Shown: piece after piece, positions 33,380 through 46,736 of the stretch
How the letters are laid out: each line of letters begins with the position of its first letter
Position numbering within the stretch: position 1 is the first letter of the stretch
Origin: Hirudinaria manillensis
Lineage: Eukaryota > Annelida > Clitellata > Hirudinida > Hirudinidae
Direction: 5' to 3'
NCBI GenBank assembly: GCA_034509925.1
Contig: CM067527.1
Location: 6,814,501-6,878,500 of the forward strand
Length of the DNA: 64,000 nt
Notes under the pieces: model-generated
Databases searched by the model: none
What the model saw: only the letters and a program-made list of their open reading frames with translations
What the model was told of the DNA's origin: nothing
Translations under genes and position numbers: made by a program

Positions 33380-36300
33380 CTTTCCAACTTACAAAGAATT
33401 TCAAGAACTTGATTTTAAATAACTATTATTATGAAAAAATTGTCGTTCTGATAAATAAAATTATCCATATTTGAAATACTGGTGGCGTTTTTTTATTTTT
33501 CAAATTTCCAATTTCTGGGAGAGTTTTGTTACCCGAACTTGATATTGGATAAAATTCCAATGAGAATCTATGTCTATCTAAGTCGATATCAACGTTTATA
33601 ACTTGATCCTCCAACAAGATTTTTAATATCAAAATTAATCAGGATTTGCTCAATCAGAATGCAATTAATTTCATGTGCTAGAAATTGAATAACATGGAGG
33701 TCAGTACATCTCCGACACTTCTTGATGAAGGATAACGTTTGATGATATAAATTAAAATTAAAGTTCAATTTAAACAGTCAATAAATTCCTTTATACAAAG
33801 TAATTAACATAAAGTTTAAAATCGCATTGGCTGGTAAATGATGGGTTTTTAGAAGAAACTTAAGAAGGAATGAGTAGTAGTACGTACGTGCTAGGCTACA
33901 TAGTATGCTTTTTAAAATGAATCCTTGTCACAATGTCCAGGCCAATAAATCCAGTTCACTTTAGCATTTCATCAAGTCTGTAGGTTATTCTTTCTTCCAA
34001 TATAACCAACATTTACATTAAAATATAGTTATTATTTATATTGTAACTTAGAAATAATAGTGCTTAAATAATAGTACAACTACTAGAAAGCAGTATTTAT
34101 AAATGCCGAGGTAAAATTTATTTTTTTTATGAAAAATTAAATTTAATTAAAGCATTCACTTTTGCGGTCTTAGTACAACAGCTTCATTTCAGATTAATCA
34201 ATTTATAAGCAAAATCAAATTTCGCAAAATATTTGTGTTAAAACCGAAGTTGCCGAGATATTTAGTCCAAAAAAATGAGGCAATTATTTAAAGAATCAAT
34301 ATTTAGAAAACGGCTTACATTATTTGGTCATTCGTCACAGGTACTTTACAGCATTCCAAAGAAATTATCTTATCCGTCTGATTATTATTATAATTAATAT
34401 TATTACGACTATTATCGTAGGCCGACATAGATCGATAATTTTACAATCAGAACATTGGAGGAGCCACGAGTTTCATTCCAGTTGAAAAGTTTCATAATGC
34501 CCAAAGTCGTCTGTTGCTTCAAATAAATGTTCGTGATTATTTACAATTCTTGTGTCCATATTTGTTAGTCAATCTTATTAACATATGTAACTTAGAAATG
34601 TTAGATTTGGTTATTCGAGGTTAAATTAATGTCAAAGCAATTTGTCTCTAAATCTGATTAAGTAAAGTTATGTAATAATTGATAATTACTGTGTTTTTTT
34701 TTTCATGGCAACGACAATTTAGGACTCGAAAAGCCAGCCATTGTTATTGTTATCATTGTTGAAGTGTCGGTAGGTGATTGGCTTAAATCGACATCAGTCA
34801 TCACGTGTCACTTCGCCATCATTAACATCATCGTCGTCGTCGTCCTCCACAATCCGAAAAATGGATCAGTCGGTGAGATCACTCACAAATGCGATAATTC
34901 AATGTGAGCCAAAAAAATCAACAAAAGCAACGAATATAAAATAAACAAATAAAAAAATTATGCGAAATCAATTGAAATTGCCATTCGTTCGTTTCATATC
35001 GAATTCTAAAACAATCCGACGCAAGTGATGAAACAGGTGATTGTGAGATCAATTAAAAAATAATAAAATTTATTAATAAAACAAAAAATCTGTAAAATAA
35101 ACATCTTGAAAGTCATTAAAAGGTCTTTAAAAAGCGACGTAACACACGAACAACTGATATTTGATTAATGTACAATAGGTCAGTCGTGATGCCAAAAGAG
35201 AGAAAAGATTTTTAAGTTGAAAACCGAAAAATAAAGATTACAAAGCAGTGTCCGATGAAATTATAATCGTGTTACTAAGGTCATGGTCGCAATTGTAATT
35301 AAGAAATTTTAATTAATTGTAATAAATATCCACAGAATCAACTTTTAAAAGATGCAGATTACAAAATGGCTGCAATGAGGAATTGATACACGATACTCGG
35401 TTAAAACTGAATTTTCTGAAACGATTCACGATTATTGTCAAACATGTAAATCAATTTATGCATTTATTTCTGAATTAAAATTGCTAAATTAATTGACCAA
35501 GGAAATTCTGCGTTTGAAATTATGAACTAGGAGACTGAAATTTAAGAAAGACATTGGATCACACCCAATGGAGATGTTGACATGTAATTACTCATGTGAT
35601 GATAATAATAATGATAATGATAATAATAACAACAATAATAATAATAGTAATTATAATAATTAGTATCATAAAACAATAATAACGAATATTTACTCATTAT
35701 TTACAAAAAGAAATGCCAGCTAGTGGCTACCATGAAATCATTCCTGCTTTGAAATACCTAATTAAAATGGCAGGTAATTGCCAATTAACATAATAAATAA
35801 CTCAAAAATAAAATCAAAAATAAATGAACGTTAAACTATTAATTGTGCCTTTGTAAATCCAAAGTTTCAGTTTCGACAAAGCGCTGTCCTCATTGGTTGT
35901 CAGAATCTTGTCAACCTCTCCTATCTAGGTTGCAGACGTTACCGATTTAAACGGAAAGCAATCGGAAATGGAAAACGAAACCGAAACCCGTCAATTCCCG
36001 AAATGAACAGTCGGACAGCGGAAAATACTTTCGATACACCTTTGGAGAAATATAGAAAAATATAGGACGTGAAGTATCTCTTGCTGTGGTATTCCCGGGT
36101 ATTCGTACGCCGAGGGTATTCACAGAAGAAGCAGTTCATGCAGTACAAAAAAATAGTACTTACCAAGTATAATGGCAAAACAGCACAAAAAAGTAGTCGC
36201 AGTAAATATTGCGCACGCACACTAATTGTATTATTGAAGGTGTGAACACATTAATTATGGTTAGAAAACTCATTATAGCTCTTGTGAGCTCTCGTGACAC

Positions 36301-37090
36301 ATCCCTATTGCATGCACATACACTGAAGTATTACTGATGTGAATGTATACACGTGGTGTTTTTATGTTGCAAAATATGTTGCTCATTCGCTTCAATATAT
36401 TCACAAACATGAATGAACGTATTCATTATAATGAGAACGTAAGCAATCAGTGAACATATTTAGGTCAGATCAGTACCTTGAAATTGTGATTTGCTAAGAT
36501 ATTAGGTCAGTTAATACTAATAACGAACCGTCAATAGTGGCAATAGATCGGATCACGAAACAGTCTCTCACACGATGACAGGACCTTAGGCAGAAAAATC
36601 TACGAATAAGTCGTAAATAATGAAATCAGGTCGACCTGACCTATTTTTGCGAAGGCTCTGTTGTTGAGCAAGACTGCGCTAGAACGAAGACGTCTACGAT
36701 GACGATGACGACGACGACGACGACATTGATTAACAAAGAATGGTTTTGCAAATGGACTTCAGGTCCTAAGGAGCCAAAAACCACATTTGGTAATCATTAA
36801 ATGAAATCCGTGCATGAGTTCATGCATATTAAGTACCAAGTCATTTCACCAGGTCAACATTAATCATGCCAGTACTGACGACATAGGACAACTACGACGA
36901 CGACGACAACAACAACACAATAATAATACAAAGCTGAAGGTCAAATTACTGAAGTGAAACCTAACAATTTGAAGCTTACATGATTCTGGATTTTAGGAAG
37001 TGCTAATCTGGAGATATTAGAAAATGGGGAGATTTTTGCTGATGGTGATGATGATAGTTGAAGTTACAAATGATGACAAGGCTAGTTATG
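33380..37090. other. Intergenic DNA after the propeller array
   Basis: AT-rich. Short GTC/GAC trinucleotide runs occur at about 34829-34846 and 36700-36724, and an AAT-type run at about 35605-35660. No exon recognised. Confidence 0.5.
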
Positions 37091-37867
37091 GATTATAGAT
37101 ATTGTATTGTGGATTACGTAGTTATATAGTTATAGTTATAAATTATTATAGCTATGGATTATAGATATTGTATTGTGGATTACGTAGTTATATAGTTATA
37201 GTTATAGATTATTATATCTATGGATTATAGATATTGTATTGTGGATTACGTAGTTATATAGTTATAGTTATAAATTATTATAGCTATGGATTATAGATAT
37301 TGTATTGTGGATTACATAGTTATATAGTTATAGTTATAGATTATTATAGCTATGGATTATAGATATTGTATTGTGGATTACGTAGTTATATAGTTATAGT
37401 TATAAATTATTATAGCTATGGATTATAGATATTGTATTGTGGATTACATAGTTATATAGTTATAGTTATAGATTATTATAGCTATGGATTATAGATATTG
37501 TATTGTGGATTACATAGTTATATAGTTATAGATTATTATAGCTATGGATTATTGTATTGTGGATTACGTAGTTATATAGTTATAGTTATAGATTATTATA
37601 GCTATGGATTATAGATATTGTATTGTGGATTACGTAGTTATATAGTTATAGTTATAAATTATTATAGCTATGGATTATAGATATTGTATTGTGGATTACG
37701 TAGTTATATAGTTATAGTTATAGATTATTATAGCTATGGATTATAGATATTGTATTGTGGATTACGTAGTTATATAGTTATAGTTATAGATTATTATAGC
37801 TATGGATTATAGATATTGTATTGTGGATTATGTATTTATATAGTTATAGTTATAGATTATTATAGTT
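37091..37867. repeat. 66-bp minisatellite, about 12 copies
   Basis: The unit starts GATTATAGATATTGTATTG, then TGGATTACGTAGTTATATAG, and ends near TTATTATAGCTATG. Starts at 37091, 37157, 37223 and 37289 and onward are 66 bp apart. One copy near 37500-37560 is shortened by two small deletions. Copies differ at a few sites (TACGTAG/TACATAG, ATAGATT/ATAAATT). Confidence 0.95.
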
Positions 37868-38258
37868 AACATTTAACTCTTAATTTCATTAATTACTTAA
37901 TCCCTATTAGATGCATGAAAAAGAAATGGTGGATGTGATGGATGAGGTGGCATCTAGTCTTGATGCAAAAAACTTCTGGAAACTAATGAAAATTATGTGC
38001 CATTTAAAATGAGATTTAAAATAAAAGGTAATTAATTTTCAACGTTTAATTAATACTCCGATCAAGTTAGATAAACAAACTCCTTGTAAGCGCGCAGTCT
38101 TTGACAAAGGGTCACCATGACAACAGAACGCAGACTCAGACCGAGATGATTCGCCTCAACGAGGGACAGAAGGTCTGAAAAAAAGAACCAGCAACACGCG
38201 ACAAGAGCGACGGACGCAGTTGCGGTCGGAATCAGACGTTCTGCGATCATCATCATCA
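37868..38258. other. Non-coding 3' flank of the 661-codon gene
   Basis: Contains the likely 3' untranslated part of the minus-strand gene; ATTAAT and AATAAA-like motifs are present but no polyadenylation signal can be singled out. Confidence 0.35.
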
Positions 38259-40244
38259 TCACATGAAGACGACGTCTTCGTCAGCGACGTTGTTGATGTT
38301 CGAATCTCTCTTTTTGTCACGTTCGTCGTCGTCATCATTTCTCTCGTCGTCGTCGTCGTCAACAGTAGCTTGTACGACTCCCTCGGCATCCGAGCAAACG
38401 CGTTTGTTACCGTTGTTGACGTCGTCGTTGTTGTTGTTAACACTCTCCCCGAGAAACTCTCTATTATCACCCATCTCAAGTTGAGTCACGTGAGTGAACT
38501 CAGAGGCATTTAGAGTTCTATCCAAAGTTGGATCCTTGCTTCTTGAGCCCATGTTGTTGTTATTGTTGGCAGAGTGAAAGGATCTCACGACGTAGCTGGA
38601 AGAGGATGAAGAAGAAAACGACGAGGAAGACGGGGTCAGAAAAAACTGCACCCCCACCCCACGAGGATCGATCGCGCCCGAGTCGTCTGCACACCTCCTC
38701 GCCCGATCGCCGCGCGCGCCGAGGTCGCTCGGTTCGACGCCCAAGCGGCGGTCGTCGCGATCGTCGTCGACGATGGTCGTCATGTCGGGAAAGGAAAACA
38801 TGGCAGGTTTTAGTCGCCCGACAGAGGTCGAGGAGGCGAGGAGGTCGGACGTTGAGGAGGAGGCCTGGCCGACCGAATCGGCCGGAAACCTCGCGGCCTC
38901 GAGAACGTTCGAGGGCGACGAACAAGAGGAGGGGTTGGTGTAGCCCTCCGCCCCCTGGAGAAGCGACTCCAGAATCCTCGGGCTGATCACCATGTCGACG
39001 GGGTCGATGTTGTCCGAGTCATTGCAGTCCGACTTCCTGTCCTCCGAGGACCAGGGAAGAAGCAGGTGGGAGTTTTCGCTCCTGCCCCTGCTCAGGTAAG
39101 TCTTCTGTCTGCGGTCGTCCGAGAATGCAGAGGCCGACTTGCGCCTGGGAGACCTCTGCTGGTCTTCTCTGCCGTACTCGTTGGCCGTTCGTTCCTTCGG
39201 AAGGGAAGAATCAAGATCGGACGAGGACTCGTCCAGAGCGACTATGGCGGACTTTTCTTTGTGGCCGTAGAAACCGTACGAGTGAGGGATGTGGTGCCAA
39301 ACATCGAGGACCGTGACCACGGTTTCGTCCTTGGTGAAATTGCACTTGTTCTGACCGCATAGGTTCTTGTGGTGGTGGTGGTGATGGTGATGCTGTCGGG
39401 GATGGTAGTGAGCGGACATCCGGGACTTGTGCTTGTGGACGGACGCCGGCTCGACCGGCTGCGAGGACGTTCGGGCCTCGCGGTCGAGCTGAGGATCCTT
39501 GCTCTTGAAGCAGAAGCCATGGAGTTGCGCCGGCCTCTTGCCATTACCGACAAAGGAAGTCTGAAGAATCTTCTTCCGATCGGTCGGACCGTTGGAAGAA
39601 CTGCGGGTCTTGCGACAGCCCGTCGCATTGTGGACTCGAGTCTCCGGGAAGTTTTGCGGCCTCCTGGTCTGGCAGTCCTCGAAAAAGAGCTTCTTAAAAT
39701 CCTTGGTCTTGAAGCAGAAAGTTTTGTCGCAATCCTGAGGAGCTGATATGTTGGCAACGTCGATGTCTTTGACGAGTCCGAAGTATTTCGTTTCAGGATA
39801 GGAGGGCACGCCTTCCGGTCTGACCAGATAGGCTTGAGGGGAAGGCGAGGGCACGCTCTCGACGAAGCATTTTCGAGAAGGTCTTTTGGAGGTGAAGAAG
39901 CCCTCCATGTGATGTCCCTTGTACTTCGAGTGAATGGTATAACCGAGTCCTTTTGGCTCTACCTGCCTGTGGGTGACTGCGGCCCTTTTCCACCTTCCGT
40001 CGGTGGCGAGGGGCTGCGGTTCCTGATCGGAGTGGATCCTCAATCTGCCGCTGTCCTGGCCAAAGACCGGCACTTCCTCTGCGAAAGCGTCGCCCTCCGG
40101 ATCGACGAAGGCGGTGGACGAGAGGGTCTCGCAGCTCTTGGACTTGATCTCGCAGATGGTCTCGCATCTAGTCTCGTCCTCGGAGTTGCTCTGCTTCCTC
40201 AGTCTCGTGTACTCCTCCATCGATAGTTCGATGGCGACCGACAT
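38259..40244 (-). CDS. Unrecognised 661-aa low-complexity protein
   Basis: One uninterrupted frame from ATG at 40244 (MSVAIELSMEEYTRLRKQ) to TGA at 38259, visibly GC-richer than the flanks. I recognise no domain. Residues 1-200 look most ordered, with aromatic and charged stretches (GLGYTIHSKYKGHHMEGFF, YPETKYFGLVKDIDV). A short motif occurs twice: FCFKTKD at about 176-182 and FCFKSKD at 244-250. Then come a run of eight His (about 285-292), a Ser-rich centre and an Asp/Asn/Arg-rich C-terminus. No signal peptide or membrane helix. A splice acceptor-like CTCCTCAG lies just upstream of the ATG, so a 5' non-coding exon is possible. Could be a disordered regulatory or cytoskeletal protein; that is a guess. 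Coding status rests on length, codon pattern and composition. Confidence 0.65.
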   Translation of the reverse strand: MSVAIELSMEEYTRLRKQSNSEDETRCETICEIKSKSCETLSSTAFVDPEGDAFAEEVPVFGQDSGRLRIHSDQEPQPLATDGRWKRAAVTHRQVEPKGLGYTIHSKYKGHHMEGFFTSKRPSRKCFVESVPSPSPQAYLVRPEGVPSYPETKYFGLVKDIDVANISAPQDCDKTFCFKTKDFKKLFFEDCQTRRPQNFPETRVHNATGCRKTRSSSNGPTDRKKILQTSFVGNGKRPAQLHGFCFKSKDPQLDREARTSSQPVEPASVHKHKSRMSAHYHPRQHHHHHHHHKNLCGQNKCNFTKDETVVTVLDVWHHIPHSYGFYGHKEKSAIVALDESSSDLDSSLPKERTANEYGREDQQRSPRRKSASAFSDDRRQKTYLSRGRSENSHLLLPWSSEDRKSDCNDSDNIDPVDMVISPRILESLLQGAEGYTNPSSCSSPSNVLEAARFPADSVGQASSSTSDLLASSTSVGRLKPAMFSFPDMTTIVDDDRDDRRLGVEPSDLGARGDRARRCADDSGAIDPRGVGVQFFLTPSSSSFSSSSSSSYVVRSFHSANNNNNMGSRSKDPTLDRTLNASEFTHVTQLEMGDNREFLGESVNNNNDDVNNGNKRVCSDAEGVVQATVDDDDDERNDDDDERDKKRDSNINNVADEDVVFM

Positions 40245-41472
40245 CTGTTTCTCTTCTTCTGAGGAGCAACCGTTTGAAAAGACGAGGGGAATGATGAAAA
40301 TGGTGTTTCAGATGAATGTTTTTGATTTTTGTTTTTTTGTTTATTGTTTATTTCGTTATAAGCTCACTGCTAGTTGGCTTGTTTCCATGATTTGTACAAT
40401 GTTATTATTTATTATCAAGCATTACATATCCAATTGTAGAATACTAATTATTTAGAATTTGTCTAGAAAAATAGCAAAAATAAATAAGCTCTTTATTTTT
40501 CAAAAACAAAATCAAACCTCTAATATTGAGCTGAGAAATATCTCCGCTTGAATCTGGATTCATCTGGAAAAAGTTTTCATGAAATATGGAATAAAAAAAT
40601 AGAAAATAAATTGAAATTCTATTTCAAAACAACATCACGAACGTCCGGTCAGTGGCTTACGGGGATCGAATTTATTGCTTTTAATTAAAAATCACTGCTT
40701 TTTAAAATCAAAGTAAATCTTGTTTATTATTATTATTTTTTAAACAAAATGAAAAAAAAAAATCATGACATTTTTTTTTCAATCCATAGCACAAGGTTGG
40801 CTATTAAATAATAATTAATTTGCAAATAACAAAAATTAATTCATCATTAAAGTTAAATTATTCACGTAAATATTTCGTTTAAAAAATATTATTTTATTTT
40901 TTATTTGTATTAAATAATTATTTGAATTAAAATTGGCAAATATTCCTGACGAGGTGTTGCTGGGATGCACCTGCTGAAGAACTGGAGGTCACCTTGGCTG
41001 GCCTTGACCTTTTTTGAATAATTAAACTGAATTTAATTAAATTGACATTTACATTTATATTTTAAAACATTTTAAATCTTGACAATTTTAATAATAATTT
41101 AAATGTTTAATAATTAAAATGTCAGAAGTCCAGTTGTAAATATTAAAAAAAAGCATGCTAAATGATGTATGCTTGGAGAGCTGCCAATGAAAACTTGGTA
41201 AAGTTAATAAATTAAGTAATAAGTTAAATAAATAATCATAACATATTGAAGGAGTAACATTCTAACATATCGTACAACCTATGTACAGGATGAGTAACTC
41301 TCCGATATAAATTAACACAACACAATGCAACAGTTAACAACCATAACAATATCCACATTCATAAAATAAAATTAACACGACATTTGCAAGAAATAAAACT
41401 CCTGTACAAATTATCATAATGTATGCAAAAACAAACGAATGACATTAACATCGATCCACCAACATCGACACC
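40245..41472. other. Intergenic DNA
   Basis: AT-rich. A GC-richer patch at about 40950-41010 is open on the minus strand (VKASQGDLQFFSRCIPATPR), but there is nothing to tie it to a gene. Confidence 0.4.
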
Positions 41473-44400
41473 TCACCCCGTCTCTTCGTCCTCGTCGACG
41501 CTGGAACCCGTCTCCCTGATGTACTGGAGTCTCGACATCTCCAGGGCTCGCAGCAGATCCATGTTGAAGTCCACCACATTTTCTGGCTGCGGTTGGTGCC
41601 ATCCTTCGTTTGATTAATCGTTTAATTAGTTAGCTGATGATGACTTTTATAATGAGAGCATTATTATAATTATGTATACAATGCCTTATAATGTTATTAT
41701 TATGTCTTTATTTGCTATTTTAGTGTTAAAATTGCTTAATACAATAGTGTTGTCATGATAACAATTGTAGTCGTGGAAACAAGCGATATGTAAATTGTTG
41801 ATTTGTATTAAATATTATCAAAATTATTAACAAAAATACTATTATCCAATAACAAAAAATAATTAAATGACATCTGATGTTTGTTAAAGAATCTAATTGT
41901 TGCAGGTCGGTCAAAAGGAATGGGGTTCAAATCCCAGCTCACCCTGCCTCTTGTGGAGCTGATCGATCCTCATGCATTTGATGCTGCAGTGTTGATGGAG
42001 TTCACCAGTCCTTGGATTCCTGGCCTGGTGGTGACTGCACTCCTCTCTGGCACATTTGCCTTTCATGGGTGGTAAATGTTTAACACCATTATTCATTGTC
42101 ATTGGCATTATTAATAAATTAATTTCAATAATTTGTACTCTAATCACGTGATGTATGTCAACAAATATATTGGTACAAAAATTATTACAGTTATAAATAT
42201 CAATGTATTAAATAGCATGTTATTTTAAAGTGACATCACACATTAAATTTTAACTTTTTCAAACTATCTTTACCTGGATCAATGGTTATTATTGAAGCGA
42301 GGATTTTTAATGCTTAAATTCTATTGCCAAGCAAGGATGGGAATCAATGATTGGTCGATACGACTGAAAGGGCAGTGGTTCGGCCAATCGGAACTCAATG
42401 ATAAACTAAACTCCGCCTCCCGCAGTTATAATGGCAAAGCCAGTAAACAAAAGATTTGAAACACCCCAAAACGGCCGGTGTTGTCATTTAAATTAATAAA
42501 GTTTTAAATTAAGAAAAAAATGAAAAAAACAAAAATTGATTTCAAAATGAAAACTGTTTATTAAAAAAATGTTCGTTACAAAAACTTATAAGAACCAGGT
42601 AAACGATCGATTGTTTGATCCGCGACGGACATTCGAAATAAAAATTAAAAAAATTGACAAATCGCACTTCGTCGGAAGACGTGATTTAAAAATTATGCAC
42701 CACACGAACCAGGACTTTTCAAAAACTTCACGGTAAAAGTCAAACAAGTGCTGAAATAAATAATGAAGACATGCAAAATAAAAGGTTTCAATAATTTTAT
42801 ATATATATATTTAAATGATTCATAGAATCCGAAGTAACACAACTAAGGAAAAAATAAACAAACCGTGCGATGGATTATATCACGATGACAATGAACGCCG
42901 CTTAAAACATCACACTTTATGACAACAAAACAACAACAACAACAACAAAACAACAACAACGACAACAACATATGCCTCAAACAACTTTTCCACAAGTTGT
43001 TGTTTTTACAACATCAAAAAATTTGAATAAAAATGTTAAATGAAATGTCAAAGTTGACTAGCAATTAATAATGAAACAACTAATTATTAATATATTATTA
43101 TTATTATAATAAAAATACATAGACATTAGTATTATAATAAAAATTAATATCCACATTGGTTCAACACCATGATGATGATGATGGTATTAAACATGAAATA
43201 ATATGAAATATGAAATTAATTATTAAACAAATCAATTAATTCTTCATTAAAATTCCTCAAACCCTTGAAAATCACGTGGAGTTGAGAGACAACTAAAAGG
43301 AAACTTAAAGCAGACTCGAGGCACTTCTCTGGAGACGCATAATTAAAGAGACTTGTTGCATAATTAAGTAGGTCTCAATTAAGGTATATAAATAACTTAT
43401 TGCATTATAATTGAATGCATAATTAAAGACTTACAATTAAACTTATCTCAATTAATTAATTAATTATATAATGTTGACAATGCGAACCATTGGTTGATGA
43501 CGATGATATAGAACATGTGAAAGTGAAAGTCATCATCATCATCGTCGTCATCGTCGTCATCATCATCATCATCGTCGTCATTATCATCATCATCTTCAAT
43601 GTCAAATGGCCTCCTAAAGCCCACTTTTATATGAGCAACGAGAATGTGAGAAAATACGGTGAGTATGAACATGATGTCTCTAATAGCGAAGGTGATGAGA
43701 ATAACGATGGTGGTGATGACGATGATGGTGGTGGTGATGACGAAGACGACGATGATGATGATGATGGTGGTGATGGAGAGGAGAGTTACAACAGAGCTGA
43801 TGATGAAATCAAATGTCATGTCATCACATCAGGCAACCTATGTTCATGTTCTTCCCGCTTCAACGACCAGCAGCGAACAAAATCAAATGAAATCATTAAT
43901 TTTGAGCAAATTCATATTTTAAATAAAAAAAAAAATGAAGACAAAAATCAACTGAAGCAAATGAGTAAAAAAATTAAAACATTATAAAATTAATGTTGAA
44001 ACACGAAGTACGATCATCAGTTGGATTTGCAAAGTCACTCGAAAAGATTCTAAGGAATCCGATCGAAATAGCATTTGTCGTGAAATCATAATATGAATAA
44101 TACTACTGACATTAATAATAATAATAACAATAATCATAATTAATACGAGAATAATGAGAATAATCATAATGAATGAGAATAAAAAGCAGTGGTTAACTTC
44201 AATGTGGTCAGTTTATAAATAGTTAGCCTTGACATTGCAGTCAAGAAGTAATGAGTTGGTTGTTTAGTTATTTGGAGAGTACTTGATCAACATGGAACTC
44301 ATTGAAACAAATTTCCTTTTCCTTGCATCACCGTCAATCATCATCATCATCATCAGCATCATCGTCGTCATCATCACCATCGGTCCATTGAAAAAATGAA

Positions 44401-46688
44401 ATAAATGTCTCAAAGAAAAATATATATATATTTCTTTTTTTTAAAGCAAATAAAGATTAAAATGAAATGTTAAACAATAAAATCTGAAAAAACACGAGAA
44501 CACAGGAGGCACAATGATGAACGATGAACGAAATGTAGAATTTAATAATAGAAACAGACTTGCAAACCTGACCAAATGAATAGAAAACTTAAAAAAATTT
44601 AAAGAAATCACTACTTTGTGAGAGCCACAACCACAGGAAGTTATTGCAATAATAACTATTAATAGTCTTATAATAAAAACATTATTATTATTAAATATAA
44701 TAAATGACAACTATAACATGTAATAGTAACATCATTATTTTAAATAATAATAATAACAACAACAACAATAATAATAATAATAATAATAATAAAATAACAA
44801 AAACAATATTGATAAGAATATAATGAATATAAAGTTAATAACAAGCACTATTCATCAACAACCAACAACAACAACATCCATCCATCCAGGTGAATTTAAG
44901 AAATATCATTGCCTGCCAGCATGTCTGCGGAGGTGGAGGCACCCATCCCGGCAGCTCCCGAGGAGGACGAGGGGTTCCTGGGCTCGCCGTCCTGGGTGCA
45001 CCCCGGTTCGGAGCGGCCGTTGGACTTGTGGAAGGTGATGCTCGAAACAAGGCTGCTGAGGGCGGAGGGAAATTTTGACGGCGACGGAATTTCAGAGTCC
45101 GACTCGTCGCTTTCCTCCGGCCAATTGAAGAGGGCCGAGACGTTGGCATGGCGACCGGAGGGGTCCTTGACCCACAGGGCGCTGGGGTCGTCCTCCAAAG
45201 AGGCCATCAGGGCTTTCCTTGTTTCTTCCTGTTTTGTTTGGAATTATTAATTAATTTAAGACAGGAATAATAGTATTATTGCTGTTATTATTATTATTGT
45301 TGTTATTATTATGAATTGTTATGGATAATGTCAACATAATTTCTTCTGAAGTGAAATTATTGACAACCTCCATCATAAAAAGTTAATGCTGCACTATTAA
45401 CAAATCTTAAACAAACTAACTGCAGCATAAGACCATTCATCATCTACATCTAAACTATCTAATTACTTATATTATTAATTAATAATATTATTAATTAATA
45501 ATTATCGTTTAATTAGGCAATCGACCAACATCGATTTTGTATGCCTTGCGTCTCTCCCTTTCCGGAGAGGTGTCGGGCGGAACGAGACCCTTCCCGATGG
45601 CAGACACGAACTCGTGCCTCTTCCTTTGGACCAGTATGGCCGTCTGGACGATCTTGTTTCGGGGGGTTCGGAGGAAGGGGCGGGCGACCATCTCGGACAG
45701 GCTCTCGGTGCATTCCTCGAGTTCGGTCTGAGGGGTTAACGAGTTCAAGAAAATTGCTTGATTATTTTTTTTAATAGCTGCTTTGTTATTTTTGATGGTG
45801 AAATAAATGGAAGGATATTTCTAAGACGATTTTGTTTTTAAATAAGTTTGTTTTGTTTTTGTATGAGTAATTATTATTATTATTATTATCGCATCGACTG
45901 CATTGTCGTGAAATGTCTGGAAAAATCATGAGAATTGCAGACTAAAATGAAGACACGACACGAATCATCAGGCATCTGGCATCACCATCATTGCTGACAT
46001 CATCATCACCACAATCCATCCACAATGATCCTGTAAAAGGCATGACAGTACCTGCATGAACTCAAAGATCGTCTTCTTGCACCCGGTTTCCTCGAGGTAA
46101 TATCCAAACACGTAGGAACACTTGAGCACGTGCCTGGCCTTCAGAAGCTGCACCACGGCATCCTGAATGAACTTCGTGCCGACGCAGACGTCCGATTCCT
46201 TGGGCGTCGCGGCTCGGGCCAGGACCATCATCTTCTCTCGGGCGATGTCGAAGAGTGGTTCTTCCAGCTGGGGAACGAAAAGTCGGTCGATTGATCAGTC
46301 GTTTGAACGTTAGCCATTTTGGAAGATTAGAGCTGTTTATCATGACATACTTATTATCACATTAAATAACAATAATAATTATTATTGTATTTATAATAGT
46401 AATAATAACAATAATCATCATTATCATCATCATCATTATTATTATTATAGCATTAATATGATTACAATGAGATAGATAAATAGATATGACCCGCTTAGAT
46501 ACGGATGCATTGAGACATTAATGGATGTGGTAAAACCATTAATGATTCGGCTGATGATACCTTGTAGCTGTTCTCGTGGTTCTTGAACCTGCTGTAATAG
46601 TGGACAAACTTGTTTAGCTCCTGCATCCTTTTGTTCTTGGCTTCAGCCTGGAAATTATCACGATTTCTAGCGGTAATCTATTAATGTG

Positions 46689-46736
<48 letters not shown>

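Noticed and set aside
37091-37867. CRISPR-like array
   Set aside because: Units are adjacent 66-bp tandem copies with no unique spacers, in an animal genome; it is a minisatellite.
38220-40226. Several plus-strand and alternate minus-strand frames over the 661-codon gene
   Set aside because: Shadows caused by the high GC content of one real-looking frame.
43490-43987. Long Asp-rich and Val/Ile-rich frames on both strands
   Set aside because: They are translations of GAT/CAT/GTC trinucleotide runs within an ANKIB1 intron.
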